DNA of 64,000 nt, taken from Janthinobacterium sp. 61. Its GTDB lineage: Bacteria; Pseudomonadota; Gammaproteobacteria; Burkholderiales; Burkholderiaceae_D. Location of the stretch: positions 1,922,001 to 1,986,000 of the forward strand of contig NZ_PJMQ01000001.1 of NCBI RefSeq assembly GCF_002846335.1, in the 5' to 3' direction. The translations under genes were made by a program, and so were the position numbers. Below the pieces are notes generated by a model, which was not told the DNA's origin, did not search any database, and worked only from the letters and a program-made list of their open reading frames with translations. The stretch's first letter is position 1. Each line of letters starts with the position of its first letter. This document shows positions 1 through 10,043 of the stretch, in pieces.

Positions 1-400
1 GTTGCGGCTGGGCAGGCTGGATAAAGTTGATGCGTATGCCACGCTTGGCCGCCCAGGCTAAGGTCACGGAGCTGCTGTACTCCGAGCGGCAACGGTTCTT
101 CCCGCACCAGCCGACGACGTGGCTTGATGCGCAGGTTCAGGTCCAGTTCGCGATAGATCCGATAGACGCGCCGTGCTTCCATGTAACCCCCTTCACGTTG
201 CGCAAATACAGGAAGCAGAGGCCAAAACTCCAGTTGCGCTGCTTGTTGCTCAGGCGTACCAGCCAGTCAGCCGCGCCAGCGTTTTCCGCGTCGAGCTTGG
301 CGCGATAGCGATAGCAGGTCTGGCAAATGCCAAACGTCTATTTGTAGAACGTGGAATGTCCACCCCGCATACGCCACTGCCGCGGCACATGGCGGGTTCG
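1..400 (-). pseudogene. IS3-family transposase (OrfB) remnant
   Basis: Read on the minus strand, this stretch encodes recognisable pieces of an IS3-family OrfB (DDE transposase). One piece contains RVYRIYRELDLNLRIKPRRR, the conserved block before the catalytic core. It is preceded by a block around QRNWSFGLCFLYLRNVKG. After a short gap a second frame gives WAAKRGIRINFIQPAQPQ, which in intact relatives lies more than 100 residues further on, inside the catalytic domain. The region between is missing, so this is an internally deleted, frame-disrupted copy that cannot make an active transposase. The left end is cut by the window. It may belong with the OrfA remnant near 7.5 kb, which has the same orientation. 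Confidence 0.75.
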
Positions 401-637
401 AATGCCTGAATGGTTATCATTTTATAACTCTCCTGTCGTGCCTGTTACCGGACAATAGGCCCGATATGGCCAGGAAAATAGCGCGGCGGCACAATGTGCC
501 ACATGTATTTGCAAAAACATTGATCTCGCGATGGCTGACTTGCAAATACCCGGATTTTTCATCGCGCGATGACCTTCGGGTAAGTATGATGTCAGCATGA
601 ACTGCCATGCTCAGGTGGTTATCAAGGAGAGCAAGCG

Positions 638-1000
638 ATGTTCTTAGCGCGCACATGCATGGTGCTGTCTGCCCTGGTTTTCAGCAATGCGGTCCATGCG
701 GATGTCCACTGCACGGATCCGATTGCCGACTGGAAACCTCGCGAGCAATTGCAGCGGCAAGCCGAACAGCGCGGCTGGACGGTCCAGCGCATCAAGATCG
801 ATGATGGCTGCTACGAGCTCAGAGCCATTGATCGCAACGGCAATAAAATCAAGGCCAAATACTCCCCGGCGTCGCTGCGCATGCGCAGCCTGGCGGTGGA
901 CTTCGGCAGTGACGGAGACGCCGCCGACTACCTTGCCCCCGTGCCGCAGGGGCCAGTCAGGCGGCGTACAGGCCCAACATCCCATGGGGAAAAGCAATGA
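638..1000 (+). CDS. small secreted PepSY-like protein
   Basis: This 120-residue protein starts with a signal peptide (hydrophobic stretch, cleavage likely after NAVHA near residue 21), so the mature protein should be periplasmic. The block around residues 50-85, with YELRAIDRNGNKIKAKYSP, resembles PepSY-type small periplasmic domains. A good ribosome binding site (AAGGAG) precedes the ATG. The stop overlaps the start of the DUF2271 gene (ATGA), so the two are translationally coupled. The neighbours (DUF2271 protein, membrane flavoreductase, ApbE) point to a role in an extracytosolic redox system. That role is inferred from context. The C-terminal 25 residues are low complexity. Confidence 0.8.
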   Translation: MFLARTCMVLSALVFSNAVHADVHCTDPIADWKPREQLQRQAEQRGWTVQRIKIDDGCYELRAIDRNGNKIKAKYSPASLRMRSLAVDFGSDGDAADYLAPVPQGPVRRRTGPTSHGEKQ

Positions 1001-1467
1001 AAAACATGACAGTCTGCGCCTGCCTTGCAGGTGCATTGGCGCTGCCCGGTCTCGTCCAGGCACGCCCGGTCACACTCACCGCGCAACTGAAGAACTACGC
1101 CGGCAACGGCGCCTACCTGGCGGTGTATGTCACGGATGCCGCCGGCAAGTACAAGAAAACGTTGTGGATAGCTGGAAAGAAGACGAAGTATTACAAGCAC
1201 CTGAGCGACTGGGCACGCGGCAGCGGCCTGAAGGCGAGCGAATTTGACGGGGTCAGCGGAGCGAGTGTCGGCAGCGGCAAGACCCTCAAGGTGACGGTCG
1301 AACTGGCCGACACCCTGATTGATGCAGGCTACGAGATCCGGGTCGACAGCGCGGCAGAGGACGGGCGCGATAATCCGGCCGACGTGCGCACGCCACTGAG
1401 CAAACAGGGTGCCGGCAAACCCGTCGGTGGACGCGGCTACGTCAAGTCCTTCATTTACGACATGTAG
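997..1467 (+). CDS. DUF2271 periplasmic protein, possible flavinylation target
   Basis: This 156-residue protein has a signal peptide (cleavage near LVQA-RP, about residue 22) and the DUF2271 fold through the rest, with the typical LTAQLKNYAGNGAYLAVYVT start and a C-terminal KSFIYDM. DUF2271 proteins are known neighbours of ApbE and PepSY proteins. The sequence DGVSGAS (residues 84-90) matches the D-x-x-S/T-G-A-S/T motif at which ApbE attaches FMN in proteins such as NqrC; here the acceptor would be Ser90. It lies between the PepSY-like gene (4-base overlap) and the flavoreductase. FMN carriage is inferred from the motif and from the ApbE gene nearby. Confidence 0.85.
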   Translation: MKNMTVCACLAGALALPGLVQARPVTLTAQLKNYAGNGAYLAVYVTDAAGKYKKTLWIAGKKTKYYKHLSDWARGSGLKASEFDGVSGASVGSGKTLKVTVELADTLIDAGYEIRVDSAAEDGRDNPADVRTPLSKQGAGKPVGGRGYVKSFIYDM

Positions 1468-1479
1468 CCACTGCCCCGC

Positions 1480-3699
1480 ATGTTGCGACAGATACATTCG
1501 CTCGCTGGCCTGATCAGCGCACTGCTGGTCATCCTTATCGGCTTGACGGGCGCCGTGCTGTCGATCAACCCCGCGCTCGAGCGGCTGGCGACCAGCGTGC
1601 CGGCGGGCGTCAGCGTTGCCGAACTCGCGGGCCGGGTGGCGCGCCACTATCCGGGAGCCGAGCAGATCCAGCGCACGGCCTCCGGAACCATCATCGTCTA
1701 CTACAGCGCCGGCGACGTCTCGGGCGTGGACCGGGTCGACCCGTCCAGCGGCAAGGCGATCGCGCCCTATGCGCCGCCGGCGTACGCGCGCTGGTTCAAG
1801 GAGTTGCACAGGTCACTATTGCTCGACACGCCCGGCAGCGCCGCAGTCGGCATCACCGCCCTGCTGATGCTGTTGGTATCAGTCTCCGGGCTACTCCTGC
1901 TGGTCAAGCGGGTGGGCGGTTGGCGCCAGCTGGCACGTCCACCGCATGGCAATCGCAGCCAGCGCTGGCACGCCGCGGTTGCCCGTTTTGCTGTTGCCGG
2001 CCTGCTGTTGTCCGCCTTGACCGGCAGCTATATGTCGGCGGCGACCTTCACCCTCATTGCCGATGGCAGCCAGGACGAACCCGATATCCCCGCCACCACG
2101 TCCGGCGGCTCGCCGCTGCCCGCTGCCCGCTTGCCAGCCTTGCTGGCAACCAGGCTGGTCGATCTGCGCGAGCTTTCCTTTCCGCTTGCCGGTGACAGCA
2201 GCGCCGTCTATACCTTGCGCACCCGGCAAGGCGACGCCTATGTCGACCAGTCCAGCGGCGCGCTGCTTGCATTCCGCGCGCACAGCAATGTCCGGGAAGC
2301 CTTTGAACTGATCTACCAGTTGCATACGGGCGAAGGCCTGTGGTGGCTGGGTCTGGCGCTCGGCCTGAGTGCGCTCGGCGCGCCCTGGCTGGCGGTGACG
2401 GGCATCGCCGTATGGTGGCAGCGGCAGCGGGCCAAACCGCGCATCGCCAACAACTCGGCTCCGGCTTCGGCCGACAGCGTGATCCTGGTGGGGAGCGAAA
2501 ACAACAGTACCTGGGGCTTTGCTCGCGCGCTGCACGATGCCTTGCGACAGGCCGGACAACGCGTGCACACGGCGCCGATGAACCAGTTCTCATCGCGCCA
2601 CAACGCCGCGCGCCAGTTGTTCATCCTGACGGCGACGTATGGCGATGGCGACGCCCCCGCCAGCGCCACGCACTTTCTGACCAATTTGGCCGGTATTGCC
2701 CCCAACCAGGCGGCAAGTTACGCTGTACTCGGTTTCGGCGACCGCCAGTTCCCCACGTTCTGCCAGTTTGCACAGGAGGTCGACGCGGCGATGGCGGCGC
2801 GCGGATGGCGCCGCTTGCTGGAACTGGCCCTGATCGACCGCCAGTCGCCGCAGGAATTCGCGCGCTGGGGGAGCCAGGTCGGCGCGCTGCTGGGCCACGA
2901 GCTCGTACTCGACTATGCGCCGGCACATCCGCACACGCATGCGCTGCAGTTACGCGAGCGCATCGCCTACGGCGAGGAGGAGCACGATCCCACAGTGGTG
3001 CTGCGCTTCATAGCCGCCCCGCCGCCGGCCAGCGCCGGTTGGATGAAAAGCCGGCTTGCCTCCCACCGACTGCCCCGCTTCGAGGCCGGCGACCTGGCTG
3101 GTGTCATGGCGCCCGGCAGTTCCATGCCGCGCTTTTATTCGCTGGCGAGCGGATCGGGTGACGGCGTACTGGAAATTTGCGTGCGCAAGCAGCCCGGGGG
3201 CGTGTGTTCGAGCTACCTGCACAACTTGCTGCCGGGGGACCGCATCGCGGCCTTTATCCAGCCCAATCCGCAATTTCGTCCGGCTCTGGGCAAGGCGCCT
3301 GTCATCCTGATCGGTGCCGGTACCGGGATCGGGCCGCTTGCCGGTTTTATACGCAACAATACCGGCAAGCATCCGATGTATTTGTATTGGGGTGGGCGCC
3401 ATCCCGCTTCCGATTTTCTGTATGAGCCCGAACTGCGCAACTATCTGGCCGACCGCAGGCTGACGCAGCTGCACACGGCCTTCTCCAGGGTCGAGAACGG
3501 CGTCCGCGTGCAGTCCCGGCTGATAGACGACGCTGACAATATGCGCCGCCTGATTGCCGACAATGGCCAGGTACTCGTCTGCGGCAGCCGCGCCATGGCT
3601 GCCAGCGTGAGGCAGGCCCTGGACCAGATACTCGCACCGCTCAAGCTGGATGTGTCGGCGCTGCGGGAAAAAGGAAGGTATCGTGAAGACGTCTTCTGA
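1480..3699 (+). CDS. PepSY-TM / flavodoxin / FAD-NAD(P)H reductase fusion
   Basis: This 739-residue inner-membrane flavoreductase begins with a PepSY-associated transmembrane domain: helices near residues 7-28, 125-147, 167-188 and 285-310 with a periplasmic PepSY segment after the first. A flavodoxin-like FMN domain follows (about 330-470, starting VILVGSENNSTWGFA), then a CysJ-like ferredoxin-reductase module (about 480-739) with RFYSLASGS for FAD and GAGTGIGPLAG for NAD(P)H. It should carry electrons from cytosolic NAD(P)H across the membrane to an outside acceptor. The adjacent DUF2271 and ApbE genes suggest a flavinylated acceptor, possibly in iron reduction. The start has no strong Shine-Dalgarno sequence and sits 12 bases after the previous stop. 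Confidence 0.85.
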   Translation: MLRQIHSLAGLISALLVILIGLTGAVLSINPALERLATSVPAGVSVAELAGRVARHYPGAEQIQRTASGTIIVYYSAGDVSGVDRVDPSSGKAIAPYAPPAYARWFKELHRSLLLDTPGSAAVGITALLMLLVSVSGLLLLVKRVGGWRQLARPPHGNRSQRWHAAVARFAVAGLLLSALTGSYMSAATFTLIADGSQDEPDIPATTSGGSPLPAARLPALLATRLVDLRELSFPLAGDSSAVYTLRTRQGDAYVDQSSGALLAFRAHSNVREAFELIYQLHTGEGLWWLGLALGLSALGAPWLAVTGIAVWWQRQRAKPRIANNSAPASADSVILVGSENNSTWGFARALHDALRQAGQRVHTAPMNQFSSRHNAARQLFILTATYGDGDAPASATHFLTNLAGIAPNQAASYAVLGFGDRQFPTFCQFAQEVDAAMAARGWRRLLELALIDRQSPQEFARWGSQVGALLGHELVLDYAPAHPHTHALQLRERIAYGEEEHDPTVVLRFIAAPPPASAGWMKSRLASHRLPRFEAGDLAGVMAPGSSMPRFYSLASGSGDGVLEICVRKQPGGVCSSYLHNLLPGDRIAAFIQPNPQFRPALGKAPVILIGAGTGIGPLAGFIRNNTGKHPMYLYWGGRHPASDFLYEPELRNYLADRRLTQLHTAFSRVENGVRVQSRLIDDADNMRRLIADNGQVLVCGSRAMAASVRQALDQILAPLKLDVSALREKGRYREDVF

Positions 3700-4639
3700 A
3701 CAGGCGCTGCGGCGCTACAGCCTGAATGGCGAGACCATGGGCGGCCGCTATACGGCCATATTCTATGCGGCCGCACAACCGGACCTGGCCGCCATCGCCG
3801 CCAGCCTGTACGCCGCCGTCGACAGGGTCGACCGGCAGATGTCGACCTGGAACACCGCCTCGGATCTGTGCCGCATGAACGCGGCGCCGGAAAACACCTG
3901 GCTTCCTGTGCCGCGGGAGCTTGCGCAGGTGCTCGCTGCGGGGCTGCTGGTCAGCCGCGAATCGGGCGGCGCCTTCGACATGGCGGTTGGCCAGCTGGTG
4001 GAGGACTGGGGATTCGGTCCGTCGCAATGCGTGCCATCGCCGCAGATCGCGGCCCAGCATGGCAAAACGTACTGCCCGGCCACGGAGGCCTTGGACGTGG
4101 ATCTGGCGGCTCTGCAGGTGCGCAAGCGCGCGCCGCTGACGCTCGACCTGTCGGGCATCGCCAAGGGTTTTGGCGTCGACCAGCTGGCGCATTGCCTCGA
4201 TGGCTGGTCCATCGCCAGCTACCTGGTCGGTATCGATGGAGAAATGCGCGCGCGCTCGACCAGACCCGATGGCGAGGCATGGACCGTGGCGATAGAAAAG
4301 CCGATACCTGGCATCCGTGAAATCGGTGGCGTGATGGAACTGCACGACATGGCCATTGCCACCTCGGGCGACTATCGCCGCTGGGTCGACATCGACGGAA
4401 CCCGCCATGCGCACACCATGCATCCGGCCTTGCATCAACCGGTAGCGAACCGTCTCGCGGCCGTTACCGCACTGGCCCCCAGCTGTATGCTAGCCGATGC
4501 CTGGGCCACGGCGTTCATGGTCCTGGGCGAGGTAGACGGTGTCGCGCTGGCCAGGAAACGGAGCATGGACGTGCTGTTCGTCCTGCGTCACGGCGCCTTG
4601 CTCGAGGAAATTCTGATCATTGACGGGAAGATTGTCTGA
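3683..4639 (+). CDS. apbE: ApbE-type FAD:protein FMN transferase
   Basis: ApbE moves FMN from FAD onto a Ser or Thr of extracytosolic redox proteins. Family blocks are visible in order: GETMGGRY near the N-terminus, MSTWNTASDLCRMN, LDLSGIAKGFGVDQLA, YLVGIDGEMRA, ATSGDYRRW, and the C-terminal ADAWATAFMVLG that carries metal-binding residues. The chosen GTG start at 3683 overlaps the end of the flavoreductase gene and has AAGGAAGG five bases upstream; an in-frame ATG at 3650 would add 11 residues with a poorer site. No signal peptide or lipobox is seen, unlike many ApbE proteins, so the compartment is uncertain. It is the last gene of the four-gene flavin cluster. Confidence 0.9.
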   Translation: MKTSSEQALRRYSLNGETMGGRYTAIFYAAAQPDLAAIAASLYAAVDRVDRQMSTWNTASDLCRMNAAPENTWLPVPRELAQVLAAGLLVSRESGGAFDMAVGQLVEDWGFGPSQCVPSPQIAAQHGKTYCPATEALDVDLAALQVRKRAPLTLDLSGIAKGFGVDQLAHCLDGWSIASYLVGIDGEMRARSTRPDGEAWTVAIEKPIPGIREIGGVMELHDMAIATSGDYRRWVDIDGTRHAHTMHPALHQPVANRLAAVTALAPSCMLADAWATAFMVLGEVDGVALARKRSMDVLFVLRHGALLEEILIIDGKIV

Positions 4640-4655
4640 TCTGCATTGCCGTGCA

Positions 4656-7202
<2,547 letters not shown>

Positions 7203-7441
7203 GGCATCGAACCTTTCCCTGCGTGGCAGATCGTAGTGCTTAATCGTGCCAGAGATGCGTGTGGATTGAGGCTTGAGCGTAGCACAATTGCAACGCCAAA
7301 GCGCCACAAGTTCATGCTCTGCAGCCATATGGCCGCCAGGCCAGGTCAAAGGGTATCCCGGACGCTGCTCTCCTGCCAGGTGACCTCGTCAGCTTGCTTC
7401 GAGCATGCTCAACATTTCCAGTATCAGGGTAAGGTGTTGCG

Positions 7442-7497
7442 GCAGCAGCAGCAGCAGCAGCAGCAGTAGCAGCAGTAGCAGTAGCAGTAGCAGCAGG
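7442..7497. repeat. GCA/GTA trinucleotide repeat
   Basis: About 18 tandem GCA units are interrupted by GTA variants, the latter mostly in the right half. The tract lies between the ATPase gene and an IS3 OrfA remnant. Read on the minus strand it would encode a Cys/Tyr or Ala-rich stretch fused to that remnant. Slippage-prone arrays of this kind are unusual in this otherwise ordinary chromosome. Confidence 0.95.
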
Positions 7498-7665
7498 CAA
7501 TGCGAGCGAACCCACATCCGGATTCGGCTTTTTTCAAGATGTCGCGCTCCTTGGTAACGCGCTTCAATTCTGCCTTCAGTCGCCGCATCTCGTCAGACTG
7601 GGCGTCCTGAGCTTGGCGCTCGGCTTCGGGCACGTCCTGCGCTTTGTCCACGCATACATGCTGTG
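7498..7665 (-). pseudogene. IS3-family OrfA remnant
   Basis: The minus strand encodes DEMRRLKAELKRVTKERDI followed by LKKA, the leucine-zipper/HTH end of IS3-family OrfA. The reading frame runs into the trinucleotide repeat instead of the normal OrfA end, and no helix-turn-helix N-terminus is present. Upstream it abuts the integrase remnant. It is a fossil with no intact product. Confidence 0.7.
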
Positions 7666-8072
7666 GATATTGGCTGCCGCCTCGGCGCGCCAGTCGCGGA
7701 ACGAAGAACGGGAACCATGTACGGTAATGTCGTCAAACTGCATGCAGCGCAAGACTGCCGTCAAACTCATGTCCGACAACTGAGCGCTACGCTTGCGACC
7801 TGAAAAGATGACGTCCCCTTGACGCGGACTGCGCGCAGCAGCGCAAGCGCCTCACCAGACAGCGGCACGCGATGCTCCTTGCCGGCCTTCATCCGCTGCG
7901 CTGGAATCGCCCACAGCGCCGCCTCCAAGTCAATCTCCCGCCACCGCGCCCGCCCCCTGACCTCTCCTGAGCGGGCGGCCGTCAGAATCGCAACGCCAGC
8001 GCAGCGTTCCTCTCGTTGTCCTGCATCGTCCACATTGATCCAAGACTGTTTCCCGTACTTTTCCCGTACCAA
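7666..8072 (-). pseudogene. decayed P4-type tyrosine integrase
   Basis: Two frames on the minus strand together give the C-terminal half of a P4/CP4-57-type integrase. The first contains ILTAARSGEVRGRARWREID with the catalytic box-I arginine (ARSGE), then MKAGKEHRVPLS. After a frame change near 7780 the second gives DDITVHGSRSSFRDWRAEA, with the box-II His-x-x-Arg. The N-terminal half and the terminal Tyr region are missing. It reads in the same direction as the tRNA-Val at the far end of the island. If the island is removed it would sit just downstream of that tRNA, where P4-type integrases normally lie, so it looks like the remains of an older island at the same site. Confidence 0.75.
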
Positions 8073-8077
8073 ACAAA

Positions 8078-8108
8078 AAAGGCCTACACTGGATCAGTGT
8101 AAGCCTTT
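8078..8108 (-). terminator. likely original tRNA-Val terminator
   Basis: A 14-bp stem with one mismatch (arms 8078-8091 and 8095-8108, loop GAT) is followed on the minus strand by a T-rich run. Before the island integrated, this hairpin would have lain about 20 bases after the 3' end of the tRNA-Val gene, so it is probably that gene's own terminator, now displaced by the island. Confidence 0.65.
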
Positions 8109-8124
8109 GATATAAAACGAATTC

Positions 8125-8172
8125 TTGGTGGGAAGTGCAAGTTTCGAACTTGCGACCCCTGCAGTGTGAATG
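8125..8172. repeat. left attachment repeat (att)
   Basis: These 48 bases are identical to 56682-56729, the 3' part of the tRNA-Val gene from the CCA end through the T arm to the anticodon stem. Identity stops abruptly on both sides. This copy lacks the 5' part of the tRNA, so it is the duplicated end made by site-specific integration and marks the left end of the element. Confidence 0.93.
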
Positions 8173-8236
8173 AGGGGGTCCAATTCGTCGACTTCATAGG
8201 GGAAACATGCGCTTAGCGCGGGCGAATAATATCATT

Positions 8237-8258
8237 TTGGTGGAATGTTTGTCGAATT
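8237..8258. repeat. end-proximal repeat, possible integrase arm site (left)
   Basis: TTGGTGGAAT followed by GTTTGTCGAATT (sharing the T) recurs at 56573-56595 in the same orientation with one inserted base. Each copy lies 65-90 bases inside an attachment repeat. The position fits arm-type binding sites of a tyrosine integrase, but only the two copies support this. Confidence 0.45.
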
Positions 8259-8379
8259 TGTCTGTGCGACGCACGAACATGTTTGCATTCGCCACTAAGC
8301 GGCTGCGGACGGCGCATTGACGGGCGGGGCTAAAGCAATCATAAATTGAGCTATACTTACTGGACATTTAGGAGGAGCT

Positions 8380-8601
8380 ATGAAGCAGCGTGAAAAAATT
8401 TCGGTGATGCGGTTTGCCCAGGCAGACCGAGGAGAGGCGCGCGGCCCGTCGAAGCGATCTGCAACTTCCTCGGTGAAGAGTTTCGTGCTTAGTTCGCAGC
8501 AGCAGGCGCTTTACGGCAAAATCACTGAGGAGAACGGTTTCTCCATGGACGCCGAATTGGAGCGTTTGCAACGGGCAAAGCCAATCAAAACGTCTTGCTA
8601 G
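8380..8601 (+). CDS. putative antitoxin of YafO-like toxin
   Basis: This 73-residue basic protein has no domain I recognise. It has a very strong ribosome binding site (GGAGGAG, four bases before ATG) and lies just upstream of a YafO-like toxin gene, the usual place for an antitoxin. The C-terminal half (LSSQQQALYGKITEENGFSM) could form a toxin-binding helix. It does not look like the Phd/YefM-type YafN antitoxin, so it may be a different antitoxin family. Function is inferred only from position and size. Confidence 0.55.
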   Translation: MKQREKISVMRFAQADRGEARGPSKRSATSSVKSFVLSSQQQALYGKITEENGFSMDAELERLQRAKPIKTSC

Positions 8602-8624
8602 CTAAGGGGATTTGCTTGGGCAAA

Positions 8625-9146
8625 ATGCTTATCCGATTCACTCCACAGTTAGAGCAGTCGCTTACCCCCGCAGACAGAGCCCAGTTTCTTTCCGACTTCA
8701 AAGAGTGGAGAGGGATGCCGAACAACGCGAAGCAAACGGCCGTGTTCGGCAGAAACGTCCTGAATAATGGCTCGATATATCTCAGGCATGTCCACATGGT
8801 GCCATTCACTCCCGGCCCTCCGCCCGTTATCGCCACGGTGGCTGTCCCGGCCGCGTCCGGCCCTGCTGTGTCTGTGGTGACCTCACCCGCCCCCTCGCCA
8901 GCAATGCTTGCGCTTCAAAAGTGGCGTGATGTTTATAACCATAATCAACAGCACAGCGCGAACCAAGATCAAACAAGCAATCGCTACTTGTTCTACGCGA
9001 TGGACAAAAACCATGGATTTTTGCTGATCGCAATGATCAACATCGGGGCGCATAGCATTTGGGATTCGAAATACGCACCAGTGCTGAGCAACTGGGAGAG
9101 CATAGCTAGCGATTTTGTAAATCTTGGCACCATACCTGATGCGTAA
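8625..9146 (+). CDS. YafO-like ribosome-dependent mRNA interferase toxin
   Basis: The product (173 residues from the ATG at 8625; an in-frame TTG at 8595 is possible) resembles YafO of E. coli, a toxin that cuts mRNA in a ribosome-dependent way. Shared features are LTPADRAQFLSDFKEW, then FGRNVLNNGSIYLRHVHMVPF, then YLFYAMDKNHGFLLIAMINI. Relative to YafO there is a Pro/Ala/Val-rich insertion of roughly 40 residues (about 65-105) between the second and third blocks. It follows the small putative antitoxin gene at 8380-8601 and sits near the left end of the element, where it could stabilise it. Confidence 0.65.
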   Translation: MLIRFTPQLEQSLTPADRAQFLSDFKEWRGMPNNAKQTAVFGRNVLNNGSIYLRHVHMVPFTPGPPPVIATVAVPAASGPAVSVVTSPAPSPAMLALQKWRDVYNHNQQHSANQDQTSNRYLFYAMDKNHGFLLIAMINIGAHSIWDSKYAPVLSNWESIASDFVNLGTIPDA

Positions 9147-9489
9147 TTTCCCGGATGAAACTGCCCTTATGCCATTGATAATGCAGCAATACCTACGTGC
9201 AACTTTTACTAGCTAATTTCATATAGTATGACTGCGGTGTATAAGCTTGGAATGCGCATCATCAGTCCCCCTATGGTCCCCTTCTGTATCACGCCAACAG
9301 TTTCACGCCAAGGTGTTCAACAAAAGTAATGGCACTGCTCTGTTTAAGAGTTGGCGCTCCAAATGCGGCAGGCATGAGGTGTTTAGGACGTTTTCCGATC
9401 TCCTAGGATTCTTGTTGCCACCCCAAATAAACCTTGAGCGCCTCACATCACCATGCCAGCTCCGGCCCTTCAAACATATCAAAAAAAAT

Positions 9490-10035
9490 ATGCCAAAGAA
9501 CGGATACCCTCCTCTGCTTTTCAACATCTTGGAAGGAATGTATTACAACCCTCACATTGAAAATCCGGACAAGGCGAAGACCAAGCAGCTGTGGCAAGAG
9601 CTCATGCGGCAGATGATAGACGCGCCTCCTCTGAAGCCTGAGGATTCAAAGACCTTTCACCTCAGGTGGACAGAGAGCGCTCACAAAATGCGCGAGCTAG
9701 TGGCCGATGACTATTTGCTTCTGGACATGCTGAGAATTTGGTTGCCAGCTTACTCTGGACAGGACCACATCCTGTATCGAGGCGAAAGCATCGAGCGTTG
9801 GGAGGATGGCTCTGTCGGGAGTGGCTGGACACCAAAACTTGAAACGGCGCAAATGTTTGCCGGGGGTCTAAACAACGTAGGAAAGGGCGGTGTCGTGCTC
9901 AGCACGGCGGCCCCGCACGCATCAATCATCGCGGGGCCCTCCTCGCACAGCATCTATCTTCAAGAGTTCGAACACACGGTCGATCGACGCAAGCTCAACC
10001 TCGTGTCGGCGGTTGAGTTTTTCCGAACAGGCTGA
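9490..10035 (+). CDS. ADP-ribosyltransferase-like protein
   Basis: The 181-residue product from the ATG at 9490 has the three-step pattern of ADP-ribosyltransferase folds: LYRGES (about residues 94-99, Arg), GSGWTPKLETAQMFAGG (about 110-126, the S/T-W-type strand and following helix), and LQEFEHTVDRRKL (about 157-169, the Glu region). The frame is open upstream to 9247, but that part looks non-coding, with a Ser/Pro/Arg-rich composition and no clear start signal. Such proteins act as toxins or phage-response effectors in other contexts; here the activity is unproven. It converges on the ankyrin gene with an 8-base gap. Confidence 0.5.
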   Translation: MPKNGYPPLLFNILEGMYYNPHIENPDKAKTKQLWQELMRQMIDAPPLKPEDSKTFHLRWTESAHKMRELVADDYLLLDMLRIWLPAYSGQDHILYRGESIERWEDGSVGSGWTPKLETAQMFAGGLNNVGKGGVVLSTAAPHASIIAGPSSHSIYLQEFEHTVDRRKLNLVSAVEFFRTG

Positions 10036-10043
10036 GCTCGCAA

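Noticed and set aside
417..1063. Minus-strand frames opposite the PepSY and DUF2271 genes
   Set aside because: They are antisense shadows of well-supported genes with signal peptides and ribosome sites, and they show no domain.
7442..7497. CRISPR-like array
   Set aside because: The repeat is a simple trinucleotide tract without spacers.
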